Shown: positions 42,686 through 52,061 of the stretch, piece by piece
Layout of the letters: each line of letters opens with the position of its first letter
Numbering within the stretch: position 1 is the stretch's first letter
NCBI RefSeq assembly: GCF_023806485.1
Contig: NZ_JAMSLR010000007.1
Coordinates: 108,993 to 172,992 of the forward strand
Source of the DNA: Thermalbibacter longus
GTDB taxonomy: Bacteria; Chloroflexota; Chloroflexia; Thermomicrobiales; Thermomicrobiaceae
Length of the DNA stretch: 64,000 bases
Direction of reading: 5' to 3'
Position numbers and translations under genes: made by a program
The notes under the pieces: generated by a model
Database searches by the model: none
What the model was told of the DNA's origin: nothing
The model's input: only the letters and a program-made list of their open reading frames with translations

Positions 42686-44575
42686 CTAGCTGGCGAGCAG
42701 CTCCGGCGGGCTCCCCGGCAGCTTCTGGGCCGGAAGCAGGAGCGTGAGCCCGCGCTGGAAAAGCGTTGCCACACCATCGGCGCTCAGTGGACGGGCGATG
42801 TAATAGCCCTGGCCACGGGTACAGCCGAGCGCGCGCAGGTGGACGAGCTGCATCTCGGTCTCGATCCCCTCTCCGACCACGTTGAGCCCGAGGGCCCGGG
42901 CGACCGAGACGATCGTCTGGATAATCGCCGCCTGGGCCTGATCCTGCCCGAGCCGCTCGACGAAGGTCCGGTCGATCTTGAGGCAATCGACCGGCAGCCC
43001 GCTCAGGTACCCGAGGCTCGAGTACCCCGTCCCGAAGTCGTCGAGCGCCAGCTCGATGCCGTGCGCGCGAAGATCCTGCAGCCGGCACAGCACCGCCTCG
43101 TCACTATCTACGAGCAACGACTCGGTGATCTCGATCTTCAAACGGCTGGGCGACAGGCCGACTTCGTCCAGCGTCGCGGCGATCTCCTGCACCAGGCCCG
43201 AGTAGCGGAGCTGGCGAGGGGAAAGGTTGACGCTCAGCTTGAGCTCGGGCGGCAGGTGAGGGAACCGGCTCAGCCACTCCCGCATCAGGCGGGCTGCTTC
43301 GCGCAGTGTCCAGCGGCCGATCGGGATGATCAGTCCCGTCTCCTCAGCGATCGGGATGAACTCGGCCGGTGAGATCAAGCCGTGCTGGGCATGCTCCCAG
43401 CGCAGCAGCGCCTCGAGCTCGACGATCCGGCCGGTGTCGAGCTCGATCACCGGCTGGAAGTTCAGGAAGAACTCCTCGCGCTCCAGCGCGCGCAAGAGAT
43501 GGATCTCGAGCTCCAGGCGCCGGCGCATCCCCCGGTCGAGCGCCTGGCTGAACACTTTGTAGGAGCCTCCGCTCGCGCTCCGGGCATTGGCCAGCGCCAT
43601 CTCTGCCTCCTGCATCAGGTCGGCGGGCGTGGACGTCTCGGTGCTCAGCGCGATGCCGAAGCTCGCTGTCAGCATCACCTCGCGGTTCGTGAGCGGGATC
43701 GGCCGGTGCAGGTGCTGCATCATCCGCTCGGCGACCTCGATCGCGTCGCGCTCGCACTGGAGCCCCTCCAGCAGGATGGCGAACTCATCGCGCTCGAGCC
43801 GGGCCAGCGTATCGCCCCGGCGCAAGCCCTTCCTCAGTCGCCGGGCGACGGTAAGCAGAACCTGGTTGCCGGCGGCCACGCCGAAGCTGTTATTGATGAT
43901 CCGGAAGCGGTCGAAGTCCAGCACGATGACTCCGACCCGCCCCTTCCGCCGGTGGCGACGGGCCAGCGCGTGCCCCAGGCGCTCGAGGAAGACCCCGCGG
44001 CCGGGCAGGCCGGTCAGCGGATCATAGTCGCCCGTCTCCTGCGACGGTGACAGGCCCTGCTGGCGGGCGGCCAGGCAGAGCAGGTTGGCCGCCAGTGTGA
44101 GGCAGGAAAGCTCAGCCGGGCACGGCACCCGTGGCTCGGGAATGCAAGCGAAGATCCAGCCGAGGTGGCCGGCAATCGGATCTTCGATGGGCACTGCCCA
44201 GAACGCCTGAAAGCCGGCACGAGCGACCATCTCGACCGGCGGCTGCCAGGCCGGGTCTTCGACAGGAGCTGCGATGAGCGCCCCGGCTGGCCTCTCCGGG
44301 GGGCCAAACGGGACCCCGGGGACATCGGCGAGGCTGCGGACACGCTTGGCGAGCAGTCGAAAGGCGGGGAGCGCCTCTTCCGGGAGCCGGGGATCACTCG
44401 CCATCTCGATCTCGGGGTGAGGCCCTCGGATCGCCATCAGCGTCGCCAGTTCGGGAAGCGCGGCGCCCAGATGCTCGCCGATTGCCTGGAGGACCTCTCC
44501 GAACGTGGCCCCGTGTAGAGCCCGGTTGAGCACGCTGTTGACCGCGTCCAGCGAGCGGTGATCGACCGGTGTCAC
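42686..44575 (-). CDS. GGDEF/EAL protein with degenerate GGDEF motif; likely c-di-GMP phosphodiesterase
   Basis: A 629-residue soluble protein. Residues about 10-175 look like a GAF sensor; 180-345 a GGDEF domain whose active site reads ERDEF (261-265) instead of GGDEF, so cyclase activity is unlikely; 360-610 an EAL domain with EALLR (388-392), the NLSPRQL block, TES, DDFGTGYSSLGYL, KIDRTFV and GEGIET all present, which suggests an active phosphodiesterase. GTG 44575 is chosen because GGAGGT (44585-44590) lies nine bases away. Its start is one base after the stop of a small frame, and it lies just downstream of the flagellar unit, so control of motility by c-di-GMP is likely. Confidence 0.9.
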   Translation of the reverse strand: MTPVDHRSLDAVNSVLNRALHGATFGEVLQAIGEHLGAALPELATLMAIRGPHPEIEMASDPRLPEEALPAFRLLAKRVRSLADVPGVPFGPPERPAGALIAAPVEDPAWQPPVEMVARAGFQAFWAVPIEDPIAGHLGWIFACIPEPRVPCPAELSCLTLAANLLCLAARQQGLSPSQETGDYDPLTGLPGRGVFLERLGHALARRHRRKGRVGVIVLDFDRFRIINNSFGVAAGNQVLLTVARRLRKGLRRGDTLARLERDEFAILLEGLQCERDAIEVAERMMQHLHRPIPLTNREVMLTASFGIALSTETSTPADLMQEAEMALANARSASGGSYKVFSQALDRGMRRRLELEIHLLRALEREEFFLNFQPVIELDTGRIVELEALLRWEHAQHGLISPAEFIPIAEETGLIIPIGRWTLREAARLMREWLSRFPHLPPELKLSVNLSPRQLRYSGLVQEIAATLDEVGLSPSRLKIEITESLLVDSDEAVLCRLQDLRAHGIELALDDFGTGYSSLGYLSGLPVDCLKIDRTFVERLGQDQAQAAIIQTIVSVARALGLNVVGEGIETEMQLVHLRALGCTRGQGYYIARPLSADGVATLFQRGLTLLLPAQKLPGSPPELLAS

Positions 44576-44925
44576 CTCAACTCCACCTCCACGGATGGCC
44601 GACCGGAGACGATCGTAGAGCCCAGCCGAGAAACCGGCTAAGGTCGAGCAGCCGCCTGGCACCACGCCTCTCCACTCGGCGCGCGACGGTCGACTCGTCC
44701 TTGAGACGGCGGTTCCCCTGCTCTCCCACCCCGGTAGCCCCTTCAATCGCTCGGAGCCGGCTGGCTTCAATCCTGGCCGATGGCATCGCAGCCTCTCTCA
44801 TGTGGTCGGGTACTGCTCGAGCAGCGCTGAGCCGCAGTCTCCTCCTTAGCTATCGGACGCCGCGGCCGACTTCTTGAGCATTGGCGTGAGAAAAGCGGGC
44901 TCCGGCATGCCCCTCCGAGGTGGCT
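44576..44925. other. 350-base gap between sortase and GGDEF/EAL genes
   Basis: Apart from the small frame at 44577-44801 it holds TCCGATAG on the minus strand at 44851-44858, close to the sigma-28 -10 consensus GCCGATAA, with TCAAGAAG twelve bases upstream as a poor -35. An AAGGAGGAG at about 44840-44848 has no start codon near it. I do not see a c-di-GMP riboswitch here. Confidence 0.45.
44577..44801 (-). CDS. Possible 74-residue small protein upstream of the GGDEF/EAL gene
   Basis: The frame begins MREAAMPSARIEASRLRAIE and is rich in Arg, Ala and Glu, with a helical look (RRVERRGARRLLDLSRF). Its TGA is one base before the GTG of the GGDEF/EAL gene, as in translationally coupled pairs, and its last codons contain that gene's ribosome site. 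No family is recognised and no good ribosome site precedes its ATG, so it could also be leader sequence. Confidence 0.3.
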   Translation of the reverse strand: MREAAMPSARIEASRLRAIEGATGVGEQGNRRLKDESTVARRVERRGARRLLDLSRFLGWALRSSPVGHPWRWS

Positions 44926-45792
44926 TCAACTCCCGGTGGAGGGGACCCGCTCGGCGCGGACGATCAGCCTCTGGTCGTAGCGGCCGGTGGCGGGATTGTA
45001 GTTGCCGGCGCAGGTGATCAACGTCACCACCTCGCCCGGCGTGGGGCCGACAATCTGGTCGACGGGCGCGGTGGCTTCCTCCACTATCTCGCTCGAAATG
45101 ACCCGGTAGAGGGCGATCGAGCCGTCGATGAGATGGAGCTGGACGATGTCGCCTAGTTCGAGTCGCCAGAGATCCCAGAAGACTGCCGGCCCGACTCCCG
45201 CGAAGTCGACATGGCCGGCCAGGACGATGTTGCCCCCACCGCCGGGCAGCTCCGTGAAGTCGTACCAGGCGACGTCGGACGGCGTGTCCGGCGCCTGCAT
45301 GACGCCGCTGGGATCGAGTGACTTGACGACGACCGGCGCGTTCACCCCGATCGCCGGGATGACGATGCGCGCAATGGGGACGCCGGGGCTGGGCGGCGTG
45401 GGGGTCTGGATCGCCGTCGGCGGGGAGCCGGCGCCAGCGGGGATGGTGGGGTCGCCCGTCGATTCGGTGCTAATGGTCAGGGAGGTCGTGGCAGCGGGCC
45501 GGTGCCGAGTCGAGCGAGCGGCGGGTGCCTCGGAATCAGCCAGGAAGAGACGGTGTCCGGCGTAGCCGAGGGCCGCACCGACCAGCGCGGTCGCGACGCA
45601 CCAGGCGAGCAGGGTCAGGAGCGCGGCTATGCGCTGCCCCTGCTGCCGGCTTGCAGCACCGATGCCGGACGCCGGGGGAGGCACTACCTCCCCCGGTCGC
45701 TGACGGAAGTCATTCCCATGGTTAGGCCACGCCGGCGGCCCGCCGCGCGCGGCATGTCTGGACATGTCGCCCCGTGCCCTTGGCTCAGTCAC
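44926..45792 (-). CDS. Sortase next to its likely LPNTG substrate
   Basis: A 288-residue sortase. One membrane helix (about 55-75) follows a basic Pro-rich N-terminus; a Ser/Thr/Pro linker (85-135) leads to the catalytic beta-barrel with H194 in LAGHVDF, C261 in TLITCAG and R275 in YDQRLIVR, the complete triad. The TLITC ending and short barrel resemble class E/F-type sortases. It should cut LPxTG-like signals and join the protein to the cell wall. The GTG start overlaps the stop of the LPNTG gene by eight bases (GTGACTGA), so the pair is coupled; ATG 45765 is an alternative. Confidence 0.9.
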   Translation of the reverse strand: MTEPRARGDMSRHAARGGPPAWPNHGNDFRQRPGEVVPPPASGIGAASRQQGQRIAALLTLLAWCVATALVGAALGYAGHRLFLADSEAPAARSTRHRPAATTSLTISTESTGDPTIPAGAGSPPTAIQTPTPPSPGVPIARIVIPAIGVNAPVVVKSLDPSGVMQAPDTPSDVAWYDFTELPGGGGNIVLAGHVDFAGVGPAVFWDLWRLELGDIVQLHLIDGSIALYRVISSEIVEEATAPVDQIVGPTPGEVVTLITCAGNYNPATGRYDQRLIVRAERVPSTGS

Positions 45793-48475
45793 CGGCTCGC
45801 CGCCGTGGTGACACGGGCACCACCAGCGTCAGCAGCGTGAGGGCGACACCGAAGCCACCGATCGCCATCATGCCGAGCCCCAGTCCGCGCCGGTCGGCGC
45901 CCTCGCTCGCGCTGGAGCCCGTGTTCGGCAGGGTGATCGGGGGCGTCGGCGTGCTCCAGGGAGCGACCGTCGGCACCACGGGCGGTGGGCTGGCTGGGGG
46001 CGAGCCGGTCGGCGTTGCCTGCGCCGACGGAGTAACCGCAGGCGTGACCGACGGTGTCACGGTAACAGTCGGCGTTTGGGTCGGGGTCGGCGTCGCCGTC
46101 GGCAAGGATGCCGCCAGCAGCTCATAGGCGCCGATATCGCAGGCGGCTCCCTGCGGCCGAGGCTGATGCCGCTGGTCGTCTTCCGGGCACTCGCTGTCCG
46201 GGCCTTGGTCGATCGCCTGGCTACCGGTACCTAGCGGGTGGAAGTAGGTGAGCCCGCCCGGCTCCGACTGGAGGGGCTGGAGAACTGGATCAGCCTCCAC
46301 CAGGTCCCCCTCGCCGTCGAGGAGGCAGGAGTTGCGGTCCTCGAGGTTGCCGCCCTCGGATTCCGGCGCGATGCCGCCGCAGTTGCTGCCGCCGGGGGTG
46401 CTCGCGATCAGGACGCCCAGCAGGCTGACCTGCCCGCTGTCGTTGTAGAGCGCCCCACCGGCAGATGCGCTGTTCGCTGCCAAGGTGACGAACCGTAGTG
46501 CTACCTCGCTCGCGGGGCCGGCCCAGATCCCACCGCCGTGCTGACCGCCAGCGTTGGTGCTGATCGTCACATTGGTCGCCTCGACTGCGCCGAGCGTCCC
46601 GATGCCGCCACCGTAGAGGCCTGCCTGGTTCTCGGTCACGCTTGCGTAGCTGAGCGCAATACTCGCAACCGCCGCACCGGCGATCCCCCCGCCGACGCCG
46701 GTCTGCGCCTGGTTCCGTCGTACCGCGCTGCCGATGAGCGTGCCCTCGGCGCCGTCCGCGAGGTAGATCCCGCCCCCGTCGAGCCCGGCGACGTTGTCGA
46801 TGACCACGCTGCGCTCGATCGCGAGTTGCCCCTGGGCGAGGATACCGCCGCCGCGCTGGCCGGCCCTGTTCCCTTGTACCTGCGCATCGACGACCTCAGC
46901 GGGGCCGGCAGCGAAGAGACCGCCGCCGTCGAGCTGGGCGCGGTTACCGCTGAGCAATGCTCCTTGCTCGATCTCGAGGGCCTCGGACCCGGAATGGTAG
47001 ACGCCACCACCATGCTGGCCAGCCGAGTTGTCCGAGACGACCGCTCCCCTCAGGCTCAAACGACCACTCGTATCGATGCCGCCCCCGTTGGCGGCCGCGG
47101 TGTTGGTCAGCACACGGACGCCGTTCAGCGTGGCCGTGCCGGCGTTCGCCACCCCGCCGCCGCTCGCAGCCTGGTTGCTCTGGATGACCGTCTGGTTGTC
47201 GGCCGTCAACGTGGCGCTGGACGCGTTGAAGATCCCGCCACCGGAGCCGTCGATCGCCTGGTTGCGCTGGATCGAGACGCGCGAGAGTGTGAGCGTGGCC
47301 TGGTTAGCGATCCCGCCGCCGTCTCCGGTGCTGGCGGCATTGTCGACGATCGTTCCCCCGATCACGCGCGCATCGCCCCCGTCGAGCACGAGCAGCCCGC
47401 CGCCATCGCTGTCAGCCCGGTTCCGCTCCAGCGTGGAGTCGGTCAGGATCAGCCTGCCAGCGGCGATGCCTCCACCGGACGTCGCCTGGTTATCGGCAAC
47501 GGTGACGTTGCGGAGATCAGGCTGGACGCCTGGGTCGGCCCAGACTCCGCCGCCGGAGCCGCCCTCTGGCGCCGTGCCGGCGACGTTCCACTGGATCGTC
47601 GCGCCAGTGACCGTGAGGCTCCCACCGGCATGGGCGATGCCGCCCCCGTTGCGCCCAGCGCTGTTGCCGAGCGCCTGGCTCGCGCCCCCGATCAGCGAGG
47701 CGTCTCCGATAACGAGCGTGCCCTGGTTGAAGATGCCGCCACCGTCCTGGACCGCCGAGTTGCCCTGCACGGTCACGCGGTGGAGCTCGGCGGTGGCTCC
47801 CTGCGCGTTGGCGATGCCGCCGCCATCGGTACCGGCCTGGTTGTTCTGGATCAGCGTCCCCGTGCGATTGGTGGCGAGCCGAAGCGTGCCGCTGTTGAAG
47901 ATCCCCCCACCACGTCCAGGGGCCTGGCTCTGCTGCACCACGACATCGGTGAGCTCGAGGGTGCCGGCGTTACGGATCGCCCCGCCATCACCGGCCGGCA
48001 AGTCTCCTCCGCTCAGCGTCACCTGCACGACCTCGACGCGCGTGCCGGGGAAGATGTCGAAAATCCGGTCACGCGTGGCCGCGGCGCTCCACTGGATGAC
48101 GGTCGGAGACTCGAAGCGGCCCCTGATCGTCAGCGTCCCGCGTGGCTTCTGTATATCGAGATCACCGGTGGCCGCCGCGTCTTCCCCATCACCCTCCAGG
48201 CTCAACTCGTACGTCGTAGCCTCGAGCCGGATGACGACGCTATCGGAGAGCGCGTTGGCTTCTTGGATCGCGGCCCGGAGCGTGCAGATCCCCGTCCCCG
48301 TGTCGCATACTCCGTCACCTGGGTTCGCGTCGACGGCGTCCGATACTTCTGTGACATCGAAGGTGACGTCGACGGCTTCCGTCTGGCTGGAGAGGAACAG
48401 GAGCGTCCCACCCGCGCCCAGCGCCAGCGAGAACAGCAGCAGCCCGGCCCGGAGCAGGCCCAATCGCCCGATCAT
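45785..48475 (-). CDS. Beta-helix surface protein with CSLREA-like start and LPNTG sorting signal
   Basis: An 896-residue secreted protein: signal peptide (1-34), then a CSLREA-type domain with C-T-L-R-A-A-I-Q-E-A-N-A (about 64-75), then a right-handed beta-helix of repeated units of about 25-30 residues with the pattern D-G-G-G-I-x-N-x-G-T-L (about 110-720). A Thr/Pro-rich wall spacer (about 785-848) precedes LPNTG (849-853), a hydrophobic helix and the basic tail RRRAGD, a complete sortase signal. It starts 30 bases after flgE, within the flagellar transcription unit, and overlaps its sortase gene. Confidence 0.88.
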   Translation of the reverse strand: MIGRLGLLRAGLLLFSLALGAGGTLLFLSSQTEAVDVTFDVTEVSDAVDANPGDGVCDTGTGICTLRAAIQEANALSDSVVIRLEATTYELSLEGDGEDAAATGDLDIQKPRGTLTIRGRFESPTVIQWSAAATRDRIFDIFPGTRVEVVQVTLSGGDLPAGDGGAIRNAGTLELTDVVVQQSQAPGRGGGIFNSGTLRLATNRTGTLIQNNQAGTDGGGIANAQGATAELHRVTVQGNSAVQDGGGIFNQGTLVIGDASLIGGASQALGNSAGRNGGGIAHAGGSLTVTGATIQWNVAGTAPEGGSGGGVWADPGVQPDLRNVTVADNQATSGGGIAAGRLILTDSTLERNRADSDGGGLLVLDGGDARVIGGTIVDNAASTGDGGGIANQATLTLSRVSIQRNQAIDGSGGGIFNASSATLTADNQTVIQSNQAASGGGVANAGTATLNGVRVLTNTAAANGGGIDTSGRLSLRGAVVSDNSAGQHGGGVYHSGSEALEIEQGALLSGNRAQLDGGGLFAAGPAEVVDAQVQGNRAGQRGGGILAQGQLAIERSVVIDNVAGLDGGGIYLADGAEGTLIGSAVRRNQAQTGVGGGIAGAAVASIALSYASVTENQAGLYGGGIGTLGAVEATNVTISTNAGGQHGGGIWAGPASEVALRFVTLAANSASAGGALYNDSGQVSLLGVLIASTPGGSNCGGIAPESEGGNLEDRNSCLLDGEGDLVEADPVLQPLQSEPGGLTYFHPLGTGSQAIDQGPDSECPEDDQRHQPRPQGAACDIGAYELLAASLPTATPTPTQTPTVTVTPSVTPAVTPSAQATPTGSPPASPPPVVPTVAPWSTPTPPITLPNTGSSASEGADRRGLGLGMMAIGGFGVALTLLTLVVPVSPRRRAGD

Positions 48476-48505
48476 GCGTCTACCCTATCGACCTCACTCG
48501 CCTCC

Positions 48506-49783
48506 CTACCGGCGCAGGTTCACCAGCTCCTGCAGGATCTCGTCGCTGGTGGTGATGACCCGGGAGTTCGCCTGGAAACCGCGCTGGGCCATGATCATGC
48601 TGGTGAACTCCTGCGCCAGGTCGACGTTCGACATCTCCAGGTAGCCACTGGCGACCACGCCGCGCCCGCCGCTGCCCGGCGTCCCGACGATCGGCTCGCC
48701 GGAGTTGACCGTCGGCTGGTAGCTGTTGTTGCCGACCTTCATCAGCCCGCCCGGGTTGGTGAAGAGCGCCAGCGCCACCTGGCCGATCACCTTGGTGGTG
48801 CCGTTGGAGTAGATGCCCAAGACCTCGCCTGTCTGGCTGACCGTGAAGGTCGTCAGCGAGCCGGCCGGCGCGCCGTTGGCCGCCGCGTTGGCTGTGCTGG
48901 TGCTCTCGAGCTGGGTAAGCGTGGAGAAATCGAGCGTTAGGGTAATATCGTCCGCTCCGGTAGCAGGCTGCAGGATGAGAGGGTTGACCTGGGAGTTGGT
49001 CGCGTCGAGGTTACCGTCTGCGTCGAAGACGAGCGTCCCGTTGTCGGCACCGTTCGCTGGGTCTGGCGTCAGGGTGTCATCCCAGGGAGTGCCGGGATCG
49101 TCGCTCGTCGGGTACACAATCTGGTAATTCCACGTGTTACTCGCAGTCTTGGTGAACTCGACCGTCAGCTCATGCCGGAAGCCGAGCGAGTCGATGACCC
49201 CAACCTTGGTCGTGAAATGCGGTGGCGTAGAGGCCGGATCGGTAGTCGCGTCCAGGTTCCCCTGCACCGTAATCTCGGTGCTGGCCACCGCGTCGAGCTG
49301 CTGGCCGATCGGGATGGTGATCGGCCCCACCGGCCCCGCCGGGTCGACGACGCCGTTGGCGTCGGCCTGCCAGCCGAGGACATAGAAGCCGGTGGAGGAA
49401 TTCACCAGTCGCAGGTCGGAGCCGATGTCGAAGGCGCCGTCGCGCGTGTAGAGCGTCTGCGCCCCGTCGCTCACGATGAAGAAGCCGTCGCCCTGGATGG
49501 CCAGGTCGCTCGGCTTGCCGGTGAGCTGCAGCGCTCCCTGGGTATGGATGGTGTCCACCGCCCCGGTCACCGCGCCGAGGCCGATCTGCAACGGGTTGAT
49601 CCCGCCGCGCCCTTCCTCCGGCCCGCTCGCGCCCCGCACGAGCTGGCTCAGGATGTCGGTGAAGCGCACCCGGCCCACCTTGAAGCCGGTGGTGTTCACG
49701 TTCGAGATGTTGTTGCCGATGACGTCCATCCAGGTCTGGTGGGCGCGCAGGCCCGAAATCGCCGAGAACATGGATCGCATCAT
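48506..49783 (-). CDS. flgE: Flagellar hook protein FlgE
   Basis: A 425-residue hook protein that polymerises into the universal joint outside the cell. The conserved N-terminus MFSAISGLRAHQTWMDVIGNNISNVNTTGFK and C-terminus EFTSMIMAQRGFQANSRVITTSDEILQELVNL (both in part) form the coiled-coil D0 region; the FlgE/FlgG signature GDGFFIV and YTRDGAFDI are present. ATG 49783 follows GGAGAGGAAGC. It is the last recognisable flagellar gene of the run, 81 bases after flgD. Confidence 0.95.
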   Translation of the reverse strand: MMRSMFSAISGLRAHQTWMDVIGNNISNVNTTGFKVGRVRFTDILSQLVRGASGPEEGRGGINPLQIGLGAVTGAVDTIHTQGALQLTGKPSDLAIQGDGFFIVSDGAQTLYTRDGAFDIGSDLRLVNSSTGFYVLGWQADANGVVDPAGPVGPITIPIGQQLDAVASTEITVQGNLDATTDPASTPPHFTTKVGVIDSLGFRHELTVEFTKTASNTWNYQIVYPTSDDPGTPWDDTLTPDPANGADNGTLVFDADGNLDATNSQVNPLILQPATGADDITLTLDFSTLTQLESTSTANAAANGAPAGSLTTFTVSQTGEVLGIYSNGTTKVIGQVALALFTNPGGLMKVGNNSYQPTVNSGEPIVGTPGSGGRGVVASGYLEMSNVDLAQEFTSMIMAQRGFQANSRVITTSDEILQELVNLRR

Positions 49784-49864
49784 GGCTCTGCTTCCTCTCC
49801 GTTCCCAATCGCAGCTACATACCGGCTGTTGCCCGTACCGGCGCTCGATGCCGGCATCAGCGCT

Positions 49865-50449
49865 CTACTCGATCGGCTCACCGGGAAGGGGTACGCTCGC
49901 TCCCTCACCTCCATCCGTTCCCTCGCCCGGCTCCGGCGTGGTGTCCGACGATGGCGCGCTGCCCTGGGCCCCGCTCGGATCAGCAGCCGGTGTTTCCTCC
50001 TCACCGGTCGAGGCGGCTGCGGCCACTCCCGACGCCGGGTTGGTGATGCTCACGACATCGCGTACCTCGACGTGTTTCCCACCAATCTCCAGCACGACGT
50101 TGCCATCGACGATCGTCACGCTCGTGACGACGCCCTCGACGAGCTCGCCCGTGCCCCGCTCGAGCCCGGAGATCTGCTTGCCGATGAAGCTGGCGACCTG
50201 TCCCAGCGTGGTGAGCTCGGCCATGGCCGACAGGGTCTCGTTGACTTGCTGCATCTGCTCGAGCGCGTTCAACTGCGCGAGCTGCGCGATGAACTCGCGA
50301 TCCTGCATCGGATTGAGCGGGTCTTGGTTCCGGAGCTGGGCGACCAGCAGCATCAGGAACTCCTGCTTGCCCAGCTCCTGCGGGCCACGAGTCCGGCCCA
50401 CCTGCTCTTGCCCGCTACCACTCGTGGACTGCACAGCGCCTACGCTCAT
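49865..50449 (-). CDS. flgD: Hook assembly scaffold FlgD
   Basis: A 194-residue cap for hook growth. The defining N-terminal block is GKQEFLMLLVAQLRNQDPLNPMQDREFIAQLAQLNALEQM (in part), followed by helices and a beta segment VDGNVVLEIGGKHVEVRDV. The C-terminal 50 residues are acidic and low in complexity, and the usual FLG_D Ig-like part is reduced. ATG 50449 is selected by AGGAGGGAG ten bases upstream; the open frame beyond covers fliK. Confidence 0.92.
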   Translation of the reverse strand: MSVGAVQSTSGSGQEQVGRTRGPQELGKQEFLMLLVAQLRNQDPLNPMQDREFIAQLAQLNALEQMQQVNETLSAMAELTTLGQVASFIGKQISGLERGTGELVEGVVTSVTIVDGNVVLEIGGKHVEVRDVVSITNPASGVAAAASTGEEETPAADPSGAQGSAPSSDTTPEPGEGTDGGEGASVPLPGEPIE

Positions 50450-50471
50450 GCCGGTGCTCCCTCCTCGATCC

Positions 50472-52031
50472 CTAGGCCCAGTAGTCGATGCGGGAATCGG
50501 ATCGGCCGCGGTGCCGGGCCGGCTGCGCCGGATCGGCGTCGATCTCCGGCTGCGCCTCCCGGGGGTAGGGTTGCGGCGCCTGCCAGGCCTGCTCGGGCTG
50601 CCTGCCGGCCGGCTGGCCCCAGCCCCCCTCATGCCCAGCAGTGGCCAGGTGGCCCGAAGTCCCGCTCGACTCGGCGGCGCCCAGCGGCCCGGTGACCTGG
50701 ATCCGCTGCACCTGGAGACCGCTGGCCGCCAGCTCCCGGCGCAGGCCATCCGAGCCACGCTCGAGCAGGTCTCGGACGGCCGGACTCGCACTGGCCAGCA
50801 CCACCTGAAGCACCCCACCGGACTCGGTCAGGCGCACATCCACCATGCCCAGCGACGGAGGATCGAGCCGTACCCAAGCCTGGCTAAGCCCATTCCGGAG
50901 GATGAAGCGGATCTGGTGCGCGAGCTGGGGCACGATGGCCTGCGGCTCTCGTCCTGGGAGTGCTGGCTCCCCGCTGGCCGCATCGAGAACGCTCGCGGTC
51001 TGATCCGCAGCCCGGTCGATCCCCAGGCCAGGGGCGTGTGCCGTTCCCCCGGGCGCCTCCGCTACCGGAGCGCCCTCTCGATGGCGAGCTGGACGCAACT
51101 CGGGCGGGTGAGCGGTCTCGGAGGGCATCACGCGCTCGAAAGAGAAGGCTGCGGCTACCGCCTTCGCGGCGGGGACGTCATCCCCGGATCCGCTGGAACG
51201 GTTAGCCTCCCCACCCGAGGACATCGAGTCGACGGCGACAGCTTGCGCGACATGATGGCCAGGCCCCGTCGACACGGCCACCTGTGCGGGAGCTGGCTCG
51301 GATCCTCCAGCCAGGATGCCGGTGAACGGTGAGATCTCTCCGCCGCCCACCATCGCGGCGATTGGCCGAATAGCCTCAGGCGGCAAGCCAGCCCCCTGCA
51401 CCTCCACACGAGAGGCCCGCGAGGAAGCCTCCGCGCCCGCGGCCGGCAGGACAGTCGACTCTGCGGCGATAGCCAGCGATGGGCGCGCCGGATGCGCCAC
51501 GGCGGTCGGTGGTCGGGCAGGCACAGGAGCTTCGCCCTGGGCAGGCAGAACTACCCGTCCGCCCGCCGGCCAGAGACGTGGTGAGAACTCGGGCAGCTCG
51601 ATCTCGGCTCCGACGGGGAGTGCTCCCTCCATCGGCTGTATTGGGATGCCCATCTCCGGCTCCGGCGTGGAGGGTACGGCGAGGATGCTCGGGCCCGCCG
51701 GCACTGGAGACGGTCTCGCGTGCCGGCTGCCAGGCTGCGCTGGCGCGCCCGGCCCAGAGAGGAGTCCGGCCACGATCGCCCACGCCAGCAGGCCGAGCTC
51801 GACCGCCTCTGGTTCTCTCGTTTCCGGAGGGGCGTCCTTGGTCAAGACCGGCGGCCCTGAAGCGGGTAGCCGTTCGCCTGGCGATGTCCCCAGGCCAGGT
51901 TCGCCGCCGGGCCGTTCGCTCAGCAGCGCGAGCAGGAACGCGAACAGGCCACCGGAGGCCACCTGGGTGGACTGCGAGGCAGGCGCTGGCGGCGCGGCCA
52001 GGAACCCACCGATCGGTTGCAGGGTCGTCAT
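50472..52031 (-). CDS. fliK: Flagellar hook-length control protein FliK
   Basis: A 519-residue protein. Residues 1-370 are low-complexity, rich in Pro, Ala, Gly and Ser, as expected for the molecular-ruler part. Residues about 390-480 are the Flg_hook domain with AWVRLDPPSLGMVDVRL and LRRELAASGLQVQRIQV, the switch that changes export specificity when the hook reaches full length. The N-terminal part is poorly conserved in all bacteria, so its call rests on the C-terminal domain and on position between flgB and flgD. Confidence 0.88.
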   Translation of the reverse strand: MTTLQPIGGFLAAPPAPASQSTQVASGGLFAFLLALLSERPGGEPGLGTSPGERLPASGPPVLTKDAPPETREPEAVELGLLAWAIVAGLLSGPGAPAQPGSRHARPSPVPAGPSILAVPSTPEPEMGIPIQPMEGALPVGAEIELPEFSPRLWPAGGRVVLPAQGEAPVPARPPTAVAHPARPSLAIAAESTVLPAAGAEASSRASRVEVQGAGLPPEAIRPIAAMVGGGEISPFTGILAGGSEPAPAQVAVSTGPGHHVAQAVAVDSMSSGGEANRSSGSGDDVPAAKAVAAAFSFERVMPSETAHPPELRPARHREGAPVAEAPGGTAHAPGLGIDRAADQTASVLDAASGEPALPGREPQAIVPQLAHQIRFILRNGLSQAWVRLDPPSLGMVDVRLTESGGVLQVVLASASPAVRDLLERGSDGLRRELAASGLQVQRIQVTGPLGAAESSGTSGHLATAGHEGGWGQPAGRQPEQAWQAPQPYPREAQPEIDADPAQPARHRGRSDSRIDYWA

Positions 52032-52061
52032 CGCACGGCCCTCCCTTCAGCCCGGCCGCTG

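Noticed and set aside
46538..48940. An 800-codon open frame on the plus strand across the LPNTG protein gene
   Set aside because: It is antisense to a well-supported beta-helix gene; GC-rich third-position bias opens long frames opposite real genes. It has no domain or coherent motif.
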